Of a DNA stretch of 64,000 nucleotides, positions 1 through 9,400 are shown piece after piece (the stretch's first letter is position 1; each line of letters begins with the position of its first letter). The notes beneath the pieces are model-generated. The model was not told the DNA's origin. It saw nothing but the letters and a program-made list of their open reading frames with translations, and ran no database searches. Made by a program: the position numbers and the translations under genes. The stretch lies in NCBI RefSeq assembly GCF_003977685.1, contig NZ_RYZH01000029.1, positions 28,178-92,177 on the forward strand, given 5' to 3'. This stretch comes from Tautonia sociabilis. GTDB lineage: Bacteria > Planctomycetota > Planctomycetia > Isosphaerales > Isosphaeraceae.

Positions 1-1406
1 ACGACGCGGAGGCGATAGCGATAGGTCGTGTCGGGCTGGACCGTGTAGTCCAGACCGCGGACCATGATGATCTCCTCGTCGGTCATGTACTCCGGCCCGG
101 TGCCGGCGGCCCGGCCCATCCCCATGCCCATCCCCATGCCCATCCCCATCATGGCCATCTCGTCCATGTCGCTGCCCATCATGCCGCTGCCCATCATGCC
201 GCTGCCCATCATGCCGCGGCTCCCCGACATCATGCCCTCCATCCCCTCCATACCCATCATGCTGCTTCCCATCCCCATCATGCCCATCATGGCCATGTTG
301 TTCGCTCCCTGATCCTCCTCCTCAGCGAAGAGTTCCCGGAGTTTCTCGGGGGGGATGAGCTGGCCGTGGTGGACTCCGGACCAGTAGCCGGAGACGAGGT
401 AGGGGAGGAAGTCGACGATGGGGGGCAGGCGGACGGCATCGGGGGTCATCTCGAAGGTTTTCTCTTCCTCGAAGGCGATGTCCGCCGAACGGCGCTCGAG
501 TTCCTCAGGATCGACCAGGGTCCAATCCGACCAGTCGCCGGTGACGGGGTTGAAGGCCTGGCGTTCCATCTCGATGCGTTTGTAGTCGGGGTGAGACTCG
601 GGGCTGTCCTCGGAAATCTTCAGGGCGCGGGCGTATCGCTCGCGGAACTGCTTGTTATTAAGCAGGCCGACGATGGCGACCCAACGCTGGCCCCGGACCT
701 CGGTCTTGAAGTCGACCAGCATCGAGGTGGATTCCTCCTCCTCTTCGGCGGGCACCGTCACCCCGCCGGCGATCGCGGCCTTTTCCCGGGCGCTGGCGAC
801 CTGCTCCTGGCGCTTGGTGAGCTGCTCCTGGCGGACGTTCTTCTTGGCGGTGCCGCCGGCCCCCATCATGCCACCGTACATCCCGGAGCCCTCGCCCATC
901 ATGCCGTACATGCCGGAGAGCTGCCGCTTCTGCTCCTCAGGATCGGGGGGCAGGAGGTTGCCGGCACTGTCCCGGGCGGCGAAGGGGATGCCGCCGCGAC
1001 CGGCGGTGGCGACCAGGTCGTAGGGGGCGAGCAACTGGTCCTTGACACTGTCCCGGATCAGGCCGGCGCCGGGCTCGGCCTTGACGAACGAGCGGGCCAG
1101 TGAGAACTGGCGGACGTCGACCTTGGTCTTCTCCCGGGCGGCGATCGCGGCGCCGAAGGATTCCTTAAGGTCCATGCCGTCCTGCTCGATGCGCTCAAGG
1201 ATCGTCTTTTCGTCTTGGGGCTGGTTGATGTTCTGCTGGGCTGACTGGGCGATCCGATTGAGCTCGTCGGGTGTGGTCTCGATCGTCTCCTTGTTCAGGG
1301 CGAGGAAGACAAAGACCAGGCAGAGCACGGCGGTCAGGGCCACGGCCGCCTTGTCAGCGAACCGAAGGCCGAAGGACTTGAGCTTCTCCACCGTCGGGTT
1401 GGCCAT
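1..1406 (-). CDS. Membrane-anchored protein of the PilM operon, methionine/glycine-rich (C-terminus outside window)
   Basis: Third gene of the pilus-type operon; the reading frame is open to the window edge, so about 468 N-terminal residues are visible. The ATG at 1406 is preceded by AGGAG seven bases upstream. One hydrophobic segment lies at about residues 21-41 (AVALTAVLCLVFVFLAL), followed by a helical stretch rich in Q, E and K, which suggests a short cytoplasmic tail and a long periplasmic part. Two low-complexity inserts, at about residues 163-186 and 369-430, consist almost only of M, G, S and E (MMGMGSS, GMMGSGMMGS). The two upstream genes carry the same kind of insert. By order and topology it could occupy the PilO or PilP position of a type IV pilus platform, but I see no family motif that proves it. 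Role inferred from context only. Confidence 0.75.
   Translation of the reverse strand, partial: MANPTVEKLKSFGLRFADKAAVALTAVLCLVFVFLALNKETIETTPDELNRIAQSAQQNINQPQDEKTILERIEQDGMDLKESFGAAIAAREKTKVDVRQFSLARSFVKAEPGAGLIRDSVKDQLLAPYDLVATAGRGGIPFAARDSAGNLLPPDPEEQKRQLSGMYGMMGEGSGMYGGMMGAGGTAKKNVRQEQLTKRQEQVASAREKAAIAGGVTVPAEEEEESTSMLVDFKTEVRGQRWVAIVGLLNNKQFRERYARALKISEDSPESHPDYKRIEMERQAFNPVTGDWSDWTLVDPEELERRSADIAFEEEKTFEMTPDAVRLPPIVDFLPYLVSGYWSGVHHGQLIPPEKLRELFAEEEDQGANNMAMMGMMGMGSSMMGMEGMEGMMSGSRGMMGSGMMGSGMMGSDMDEMAMMGMGMGMGMGMGRAAGTGPEYMTDEEIIMVRGLDYTVQPDTTYRYRLRV
118..300 (-). repeat. Met/Gly-coding short tandem repeat
   Basis: The plus strand is a run of near-identical units of the type cccatcatg and cccatgccc. 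Read on the minus strand they encode GMM, GMG and MMGS units, including three consecutive copies of a GMMGS unit and a run of (MG)n. Inside the partial gene 1-1406. Confidence 0.8.
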
Positions 1407-1517
1407 GGGACGACTCCTGCGGAAACCGGTCTGGCTCGGGTCGAGGTCGGTGCGACGAGATGAGCGGGGAGGGGATGCGAGGGGCCGGGCGCTGCCCGGC
1501 CCGGATGGGAGGGCCGA

Positions 1518-3308
1518 TCAGGGCTGGGTGTCGGGCTCGACCGGCTCGGCCGGGGGCTCGGCCGCTTCGACGTCGGCCGGGGAGGAGGCGTCCGTCCCGG
1601 CGGGTGCGTCCTGGGGCGCCAGGTCGACCGGGGTGGCGTCGGGACCGTCGGCCGGGTCGGTCGCCGCGGGAACCTCCTCCTCGGCGGCGGGGGCCGGCTC
1701 GATCGAGGTGTCGTCGCCGACGATCGGCTCCGTCGACTCCTCGGCGGAGAGGGGGTCGGTGGCGACGTCGCCCGGACTGCCCTCCTCGGGGGTCTCCTCG
1801 GGGGCGGGCGGGTAGTAGAAGCGGGCCTGGACGTAGACCTGAAGCTCGACGATGTTGTAATACGGGTCGTAGATGGTGATCTTCTCGGGCTCGGCCTCCG
1901 CTCCGGCGTCCTTCTCCTGCTTGGTCAGGTCGCGGCGGACCTTCGAGCGGGGCTGGTTCAGGGAGCTGCGGCCCATCCCGCTCCGGCCGTAGCCGCCCAT
2001 CATGCCGGGCATCATCCCTTCCATGCCCATTCCCATCATGCCTTCCATGCCCATGCCGCGGCCGTAGCCGCCCATCATCTCCATGCCGGGCATACCGCCC
2101 ATCATGCCGGGCATCATCCCTTCCATGCCCATCATGCCGTACAGGCCGCCGCCCTGACCGAGGCCGAAGCCGCCCATGCCGAACCCGGCGAAGCCCTGAC
2201 CCTTGACGGGGGGCTGGACCCGGGTCTTGGGGCGGGTCCAGTTGGCCTCAAGCACGCGCATCGACATCGGGGAGTTCTCGAACTCGACCAGGAAGTTCTG
2301 GATGGAGTTCTGGTCGATGAGCACCGAGACGTAGGCCGGGTAGTCGCGGAAGAGGTCCTCGACTCCCTCGGGCTGGAGGAACTTGACGGGCTCGCCGCTC
2401 TTGGTGGCCATGCCGCCCATCATGCCGCTTCCGGGGCCGTACTCGCCCCGGCCCATCATGCTCTCCATCATCGCTTCCATGCCGGCCATGCCGCCGGCCA
2501 TGCCGGGCATGCCGCTCGAGGCGGTGGCCGGCTTCTCCGGCTCGAGGGACTGGCCCCCCTTGGTGACCTCGGGAGGATCCTTCAGCTCGTACCCCTCGGC
2601 CGCCGTGCGGTGGTCGACGGCCGTGGAGTTGCCGACCTCCAGGCGGTTGATCTGCTTGATCGGAGCCGATTCCCAGTCGGTGGCCCCGGCCTTCCGGTTG
2701 ACCTGGGCGATGACCTCGAGGATCGAGCGGCGGACCCAGAGGTTCTCCTGGTACTGCCAGATTTTGGTGATCGAGGGGAGGTTGTTGACATCGAACGTGA
2801 CCGTGGCCAGAAGGGTTTCCAGCGGTGGGGTGACGACAATCCCTTCACCGGTGACGGGGTCCCAAGGGTCGACCGTCTTGTACACCTCCTCGGCGTACTT
2901 GTCGTAGACCTTGGTATAGACGTAGGACACGCCATCCAGGACGTTGGGCGGGATGTCCTCAGGGATATCCCGGCCCCAGGCGGTCAGTTCGGGGGCAACC
3001 TCCTCGGGCCAATCGAGCAGCGGCGCCTGCCGTTCGTAGAGGCGCCGGTGGGCCTCACGGACGTCCTCCTCGATCAGCTCAATCTTCTCCTTGGTGAACT
3101 CCGCATACTGGCCATTGATGACCGCGCCCGAGGTATAGGCCTGGGCCCCTTCCTTGGCCGACTTGATCTCGCTGGCCTTGGCCTCGGTTTCCGACTTCAC
3201 CGTGCCAGCGGTGACGAAATAGCCGATGATCGGCAGCAGGAAGGCGATGCCCAGGACGATCCAGAAGCGATTCCGGATCATCAGGCGGAGGATTTCCTTG
3301 GCGTCCAT
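1518..3308 (-). CDS. Single-pass membrane protein, PilO-like position, Met/Gly-rich inserts
   Basis: 596 residues, middle gene of the operon, 181 bases after the PilM-PilN gene and 111 bases before the next. A positively charged N-terminus is followed by one membrane segment at about residues 13-34 (FWIVLGIAFLLPIIGYFV) and then a charged helical region (residues 35-100), the topology of PilO-type proteins. Two low-complexity inserts rich in M, G and E lie at about residues 262-302 and 371-445; between them is an ordered segment (FRDYPAYVSVLIDQNSIQNF) that could be a small alpha/beta domain. The C-terminal 90 residues are acidic and rich in P, A, E and D. The start has no strong ribosome site. 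Role as a pilus or secretion platform subunit is inferred from the neighbouring PilM; homology to PilO is not demonstrable by eye. Confidence 0.8.
   Translation of the reverse strand: MDAKEILRLMIRNRFWIVLGIAFLLPIIGYFVTAGTVKSETEAKASEIKSAKEGAQAYTSGAVINGQYAEFTKEKIELIEEDVREAHRRLYERQAPLLDWPEEVAPELTAWGRDIPEDIPPNVLDGVSYVYTKVYDKYAEEVYKTVDPWDPVTGEGIVVTPPLETLLATVTFDVNNLPSITKIWQYQENLWVRRSILEVIAQVNRKAGATDWESAPIKQINRLEVGNSTAVDHRTAAEGYELKDPPEVTKGGQSLEPEKPATASSGMPGMAGGMAGMEAMMESMMGRGEYGPGSGMMGGMATKSGEPVKFLQPEGVEDLFRDYPAYVSVLIDQNSIQNFLVEFENSPMSMRVLEANWTRPKTRVQPPVKGQGFAGFGMGGFGLGQGGGLYGMMGMEGMMPGMMGGMPGMEMMGGYGRGMGMEGMMGMGMEGMMPGMMGGYGRSGMGRSSLNQPRSKVRRDLTKQEKDAGAEAEPEKITIYDPYYNIVELQVYVQARFYYPPAPEETPEEGSPGDVATDPLSAEESTEPIVGDDTSIEPAPAAEEEVPAATDPADGPDATPVDLAPQDAPAGTDASSPADVEAAEPPAEPVEPDTQP
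1978..2160 (-). repeat. Met/Gly-coding repeat block with a 35-base perfect direct repeat
   Basis: Two identical 35-base copies lie at 1996-2030 and 2098-2132 (period 102 bases), within a block encoding GMEGMMPGMMGG-type units. A closely similar stretch (cccatcatgccgggcatcat) also occurs at 3902-3921 inside the neighbouring PilM-PilN gene, so the repeats are shared at DNA level between genes. Confidence 0.8.
2398..2520 (-). repeat. Met/Gly-coding repeat block
   Basis: Second block in the same gene, encoding units such as GMAGMEAMMESMMG and GSGMMGGMA. Less regular at DNA level than the block at 1978-2160. Confidence 0.65.
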
Positions 3309-3489
3309 GGGGTCGGTTCCGGGGGCCTCAGGTGGTCGGTGGGGAAGGGACCGGGTCGATTCGCGAGGGACGACGGGGGGCGAGGGCGGCCGGTTGCGGG
3401 CAGTCCCCGCGCCGGGATCCGCCTCGGAAGACCCGGGGCCGCCGCCGCCCGAGGAGAAGGGGGCGGCGGCCCGACCGGGCTCGGGGTCG

Positions 3490-5961
3490 TCAGGGCGTCT
3501 CGGCGGGTGGCGTGCCCCCCTCGGCGGGGGCCGTCGTGGCGGCGCCGGCGGCGGGGGCCGTCTCGGCGCCGGCGGCCGGGGCCTGCAACTGCTGGAGGCT
3601 TTGCTCCGACTCGGCGGCCGACTCCTCCTCGAAGGCCTTCAGGTCCTCGAGGTCCGGGGCCTGGATCTTGCCCTTGTACTTGTCCTCGGCCTCGCGGAGG
3701 GCCTTGATCAATTCGGCGGGCTCCTTCGCCGGCTTCTCCTCGGTGGGGGGCTGCCAGACGACGTAGATGACGAAGTCGGTCCGGGTGAGGTACTCCATCT
3801 CCGGCTCGTTGCCCATGCCGGGCATCCGGCCGAACGCGGAGCTTCGGCCGCCCCTCATGCCGTACATGCTTTCCATGCCGCCCATCATGCCGGACATCCC
3901 GCCCATCATGCCGGGCATCATGCCTTCCATTCCTTCCATGCCCATGCCGCGACCGCCGTACATGCCCTCCATGCCCTCCATGCCGGGCATCATGGCTTCC
4001 ATGCCCATCATGCCGGCCATCCCGCCCGCCGCGCCGCCGGTCGGGGCGGCGACGGAGTGCTTGAGGGTGGGGGCGTTGGTGGGGAGGCTGTTGGAGGCGA
4101 GCGCCTTCTCGCTGGTCCACTGGTCGTCGGTGAGCATCCAGGCCAGGGCGGCATGTGAGAAGCCGAGGCGACGGATGGGCACACCCCAGAAGTTGGGCAG
4201 CACGCGCTGGGTCAGGAAGAAGTAGGGACCGGTGCCCGGCTCTCGGAGCACGAGCGGGTTGTAGTGGTGGCCGATGATCTCGATGACCCAGCCGGGGCCC
4301 TCGGGGGGTGTTTCCTGGTCGTACGGGTGCATCGTGTTCTTCATGCGGTCCTTCAGCTCGGGGCCGTTAAACCACTCGGCCAGGTCGAGCTTGAAGACGG
4401 GGCGGATGGCGTCGATGTGGACACGCTGCAGGTCGAGCAGGCGGCGGCCCTCGGGGGAGTCGAAGTCGACATCCTTGAACCTGGGATCCTCGCGCGGGTC
4501 GTAGATGAAGGTGCTGAGGATCTGGAAGAGGGACTTGAAGTCGGCCCCGTCGGCGCTGGTTTCGGCGAGGGTTTCGCCCCGGGACTTGAGGGTGTTGAAC
4601 TGGCCCTTATCGGCCTCGTAGGAGCTTTTGAACCCGTCGCCGGTGGACTTGACCTGCTTGGCCTGGGCCACGGCCGACTCGAAGTCGGGGTTCTTCACCT
4701 TGGCCAAGGCGCGGTAGTCGCCGAGGAACAGGGCGGAGAAGCCCAGCAGCATCAGCGCCGCGGCCAGCAGGGTCAGCGGCTTCTTGGCGCGGATCATCCG
4801 GGCCTGGGCGATCTCCCCCGGCAGCAGGTTGGTCCGCAGGCCTCCCTGACCGAGCCCCTGGACCCCCAGACCATAGGCAACGGCGAACGACGGCAGGTTT
4901 TCCTGGAACTGCGGGGCCGAGAGGACCTCCTCGCCGGCCAGGCGTTGGAAGTGCTCCAGCTTCTCCACATCCATGTTCAGGTTCTGCTGCAGGAACTTCT
5001 GCAGCCCCGGCAGCTTGAAGCCGTTGCCCAGGCCGACGACCTTGACGACCTTGGCCTGGCGGTTAACGCTGCCGTAGAAGCCGATCGAGCGCTGGACCTC
5101 GCTGGAGAAGTCGTTGAAGACGCCGCGCATGGCCGTGAACACGGCGCGGGGGTCGGGGGCCTTGGTGGCGTTGCGCTTCAGGTGCTCGGCCTTGGCGAAG
5201 GTAAGCTTCAGCTCCTTGGTCAGCGCCCGCGTGAAGTGATTGCCGCCGATGGGGACGTTGCGCTGCCAGATGCGCTCGCCGTCGGAGATGATCAGGTCGG
5301 TGTGGTCGGCGCCGATGTCGAGCAGGACGATCGAGCCGCCCGGCTCGATCGCCGGCTCGACCTTGGCCTCGGCGGGGACGTCCTCCCCCTCGGCGTCGGC
5401 CTCGCCAGCGAGTTGGGGGCGGAGCCGGTCATACGCGATGAAGTTGTACAGCGCGATCGGGTTCATCTGGACGATGTCGACCTCGATCCCTGCGACCGTG
5501 AAGGGAAGGATCGCGCGCTGGATCATCTCCCGCTTCATGGCGAAGAGGCCGACCTCGGTCTGGGAGAACTCCTCGTCCCCCTCGGTGGCGATCTCCTGCC
5601 AGTCCCAGATGACCTCCTCCAGGGCGAAGGGGATCTGCTGGCGGGCCTCGAACTTGACGATGTCCGGAATGCGCTTCTTGTCGACCGGCGGAAGCTTGAT
5701 GAACTTCACCAGGCCCGACTGCCCGGGGACGCCGATGGCGACGCGATTCCCCTTGACCTCGTTCCGTTCGAGGAACGTGGCCAACGCCTCGCGAACCAGC
5801 TCCTCGGGGTCGGCGTCGGGCTGACTGAGGATCTTGGGGTATTCGATGTAGTCGAAGGCCTCGGCGATGACGTGATCGGGCGTCTCGCCCGGCACCAGCT
5901 TCAAGGCCTTCAGCGCGGCCTGGCCGATATCGATGGCCCAGACGGGCTGGATCTTCGGCAT
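3490..5961 (-). CDS. pilM: PilM-PilN fusion-like type IV pilus/secretion platform protein
   Basis: 823 residues from the ATG at 5961, which has AGGAG nine bases upstream; PilM alone is usually about 350. Residues 1-365 are an actin-like PilM ATPase domain: phosphate loop 1 (VWAIDIGQAALKALKL) and the second loop (IVLLDIGADHTDLIIS) are visible. At about residues 376-381 comes NLLP, the motif at which the cytoplasmic N-terminus of PilN binds PilM, followed by basic residues and one membrane helix at about 396-418. The periplasmic part holds a helical region, an ordered domain, a Met/Gly-rich insert at about 640-705, and a Glu/Pro/Ala-rich tail. The protein therefore looks like PilM fused in frame to PilN. 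It opens an operon with two membrane proteins that carry similar inserts, presumably assembling an inner-membrane platform for a pilus or type II-like secretion system. Confidence 0.88.
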   Translation of the reverse strand: MPKIQPVWAIDIGQAALKALKLVPGETPDHVIAEAFDYIEYPKILSQPDADPEELVREALATFLERNEVKGNRVAIGVPGQSGLVKFIKLPPVDKKRIPDIVKFEARQQIPFALEEVIWDWQEIATEGDEEFSQTEVGLFAMKREMIQRAILPFTVAGIEVDIVQMNPIALYNFIAYDRLRPQLAGEADAEGEDVPAEAKVEPAIEPGGSIVLLDIGADHTDLIISDGERIWQRNVPIGGNHFTRALTKELKLTFAKAEHLKRNATKAPDPRAVFTAMRGVFNDFSSEVQRSIGFYGSVNRQAKVVKVVGLGNGFKLPGLQKFLQQNLNMDVEKLEHFQRLAGEEVLSAPQFQENLPSFAVAYGLGVQGLGQGGLRTNLLPGEIAQARMIRAKKPLTLLAAALMLLGFSALFLGDYRALAKVKNPDFESAVAQAKQVKSTGDGFKSSYEADKGQFNTLKSRGETLAETSADGADFKSLFQILSTFIYDPREDPRFKDVDFDSPEGRRLLDLQRVHIDAIRPVFKLDLAEWFNGPELKDRMKNTMHPYDQETPPEGPGWVIEIIGHHYNPLVLREPGTGPYFFLTQRVLPNFWGVPIRRLGFSHAALAWMLTDDQWTSEKALASNSLPTNAPTLKHSVAAPTGGAAGGMAGMMGMEAMMPGMEGMEGMYGGRGMGMEGMEGMMPGMMGGMSGMMGGMESMYGMRGGRSSAFGRMPGMGNEPEMEYLTRTDFVIYVVWQPPTEEKPAKEPAELIKALREAEDKYKGKIQAPDLEDLKAFEEESAAESEQSLQQLQAPAAGAETAPAAGAATTAPAEGGTPPAETP
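3850..4030 (-). repeat. Met/Gly-coding repeat block
   Basis: Encodes the MMGMEAMMPGMEGMEGM and GMMPGMMGGMSGMMGG type segment of the PilM-PilN protein. It shares the stretch cccatcatgccgggcatcat with the next gene of the operon. Confidence 0.75.
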
Positions 5962-6403
5962 GCGGTCATTCTCCTGCGGGCCGGAACCGGCTCCGGCCTG
6001 AAGCCTTGATCTGGGTGATAGTTGCGTCGAAGGTCGGGCAGAAAGTCGCGGAGAGTCCGCGGCCCCCCGGGACGGGAGGCGGGGCGTCAGGGTGCCCCAC
6101 GCTAGCAGAGGGATCGACACGTCGTCAATCGGTCGAGGTGGGGCCCCTTCCTCGTCGTTCCCTTGGACGTCGGGCGACCGCCGGGAGTTCCCCGGGGCCT
6201 CCGGTCGCCGCGATCCCCCCGAGAAGGGCTGGGGGTGGGGCGGCCCGACCGCGGAGGCCTAACATTAACATACGAGAAGCGGGCCGGGGGGGACGGCCGG
6301 CCGGGGGCGGCGGCGCCGTTGCATCTCGGCAACTCGTTCGAACCCGCCTTTCGGGACGCATACGGAGCGCGTTCCGGGGGAGCAAGGTCGCCCGAGCCCG
6401 GGA
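5962..6403. other. Intergenic region upstream of the pilus-type operon
   Basis: 442 bases without a convincing gene, between the start of the PilM-PilN gene and the end of the amidohydrolase gene (both minus strand). Open frames here are short, arginine/proline-rich and without a ribosome site. A short AT-richer spot at about 6261-6282 (taacattaacatacgag) stands out from the GC-rich surroundings and is the likeliest promoter area for the operon; I could not assign clear -35 and -10 boxes. Confidence 0.5.
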
Positions 6404-9400
6404 TCAGCGGGGCGAATCCCCCGAGAAGACGACCTCGCCGTCGATGATCGTCTCGGTCACCTCGGCCTCCCGGATCTCCTGCGGCGAGCTGGCGAACGGG
6501 TCGCGGTCGATCACCGTCAGGTCGGCCCGGTAGCCGGGCCTCAGGAGCCCAAGCCGCTGCTCGTCGAAGGCCGAGAACGCCGAGCCGGAGGTGAAACCGC
6601 GCAGGGCCTCGTGCAGCGAGAGCAGGTGCTCCGGGTGCCAGCCGCCGTCGGGAAGCCCCCGGGCGTCCTGTCGGGAAACGGAGGCATAGAGCCCCCAGAA
6701 GGGGCTGGGGATCTCCACCGGGAAGTCGCTGCCGAAGGCGAGCCGGACGCCGGCGTCTCGGAACCAGCGCCAGGCGTAGGCGCCGAGCACCCGGGAGGGG
6801 CCGAGGCGATCGTCGGCCCAGCGCATGTCGGTGCTCGCGTGCGCGGGCTGCATCGAGGCGATGATCCCCAACCGGGCGAACCGGGGCACGTCCTGAGGGC
6901 GGACGACCTGCGCGTGCTCAACGCGGAGCCGGGCGTCGTCCGCCTCGGGGACGGCTTGCAGGGCGGCCTCGTAGGCGTCGAGGACCAGGGCGTTTCCCTT
7001 GTCGCCGATGGCATGGGTGCAGACCTGCCAGCCGTTGCGGAGGGCGGCGGTCGTCACCTCGAGCAGGAGGTCGGGCTCGATCAGGTAGAGCCCGGAGTTC
7101 TCAGGGTCGTCGGCGTAGGGTTCGAACATCAGGGCCCCTCGGGAGCCCATCGCGCCATCGATGAACAGCTTGATCGCCTGGAGGCGAAAGCGGGCGTCCG
7201 GGTCGGAGGCTTCGGGGGGCCTGGAGACGAACTCGAGCTCCCGGCCATCGGGGGGGTTGGCCATGCCGTAGACGCGGAGCTTCAGAAGCCCGTCGCGGTC
7301 GAGCTGTCGGAAGGCGGCGGCGACCCCGGCCGGCACGCCGGCATCGTGCACTCCGGTCAGGCCGACGGCGAGGACGGCGTCCTGGGCCAGCAGGAGGCGG
7401 CGGCGAACGTCGTCGGCCGACAGCTCGGGCACGACCCGGCCGACGAGGCCCATCGCGCCGTCGATGAACACGCCGGTCGGATTCCCGTTGTCGTCCCGGA
7501 TGATCTGACCGTCGCTGGGAGCCTCGGATCCGGCGGTAACTCCCGCCAGACGCATCGCCTCGGAGTTGGCCCAGCCGGCGTGGCCGTCGACGCGGCGGAG
7601 CCAGACGGGGTGATCCGGGCTGGCCTCGTCGAGGATCGCGGCCGTCGGGAACTCGCCGCCGGGCCAGAGGCTCTGGTCCCAGTTCCGGCCAGTGACCCAG
7701 GCCCCCTCCGGGAGCGATTCGGCCCGTTCCCGGATCAATCGCCCGACTTCATCGAGCGCGGCCACGTCTCGGAGATCGACCTCCTCGATCGAGGAGCCGA
7801 GCATCAGCAGGTGCCCATGCGCGTCGATCAGGCCGGGCATGGCGAAGCCTTCGGGGCGGTCGACGATCCGGGTGTTCGGCCCTCGATACCGGGCGATGTC
7901 GTCGATCGAGCCGACCGCGACAATCTCACCCGCTCGGCAGGCGACGGCCTCGGCCCAGGGGAGCTCGGGATCGCCGGTCCAGATGCGGGAGGCCGAGACG
8001 ATCAGGTCGGCGGGGCCGTCCGACTGGAGGCGGAGGGCCCGGCCGGGCAGGGTGTCCATGAAGCGTCCCCCCGAAATGGCGGGCGTGCCGGCAATGAGCA
8101 GGTGGACGACGCCCGGCGCGAGAACCGTTGGATCGTCGAAGGTGGCGGCGTCCCGGAAGGCGTCGGGGTCGAAGACGACGAGGTCGGCGACAGCCCCTTC
8201 CCGGATCGTACCTCGGTCGGGGAGGCCAAGGATCTCGGCCGGCAGTCCGGAGGAGGACCGGATGGCTGCCTCCAGGCTGATGACGCCGTCGTCGAGCGCG
8301 TACCGGATCTTCCTCGGGAAGGTGCCGTAGGAGCGGGGGTGAGGGCGGTCGTCTCCGCCGGGGAAGTGGGCGGAGCCGTCGGAGGCGGTCGCCACGAAGT
8401 CGCGGGCCATGACGTGCCGGACGTCCTGCTCGCTCATGATGAAGCTAATGGCCGAGGCGCCGCCGTTCCGCTGGATCTCAACGACGATCTCCTCGGGGGG
8501 CATGCCCTCCTCCTGAGCGATGGCGGCGACCGACTTGCCGACCCAGTCCGTCCGCTTCGGGTATCGGGCGATCCGAATGGCCTCCCCACCGTTCCGGCGG
8601 ACGAGGCCGGCTCGGATCTCCTCGCGGAGCTCCTCGCCGCGCCTGGGATCGTCGGCGATCTCGGCGAACGCCTCATCGCCGTCTCGGAGGGCCCAGTCGG
8701 GGACGACCATCGCACCGAGCGAGGTGCTGGAGGCAACGTACGGATACTGGTCGGCCGAGGCGCGCTGGCCGGCGGCCCGGGCCTCGGCAATGCGGTCGCA
8801 GGCCGGCCCAACCAGGCCCCAGGCGTCCTTGCCGCTGGCCTTCAGGTGGGAGATGTGGGCCGGAACGCCGGCCTCCCGACCGATCCGCAACGCCTCGTCG
8901 ATCGAGTCGAGCAGCCCGGTCCCCTCCCCCCGGATGTGGCTGGCGTAGATCCCGCCGTGCTCGGCGACGACGCGGGCCAGGGCGATCAGCTCGTCGGTGT
9001 CGCCGTATCGGCTGGGGATGTAGATGAGGCCGGTCGACATCCCCCAGGCTCCGGCCTCCATCCCCCGGCGGACGATCTCGGCCATGCGATCCAGCTCGTC
9101 GGGGGAGGCCCGGCGGTCGGCGTTGCCAATGACCTCGGCGCGAACGGCGCCGTGGGGGACCAGGTGGATGACGTTGGTGCCGGCCCCGTTCTCGTCGATG
9201 GCGTCGAGGTAGGCCGCCACGTCGATCGGCCCGCCGCCGCAGTTGCCGGTGACAATCGTCGTCACCCCCTGGGCCTGGTAGTTCCGATTGGCCCGGGTGG
9301 GATCCTGGAGGATGGAGCGGTCGGAGTGAGTATGCAGGTCGATGAACCCGGGAGCGACAACCAGCCCGGTGGCGTCGATCACCTCGGTCCCGGGCTCGAT

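Noticed and set aside
118..300. Possible CRISPR-like array
   Set aside because: The short repeats are coding, in frame, without spacers; they encode the Met/Gly insert.
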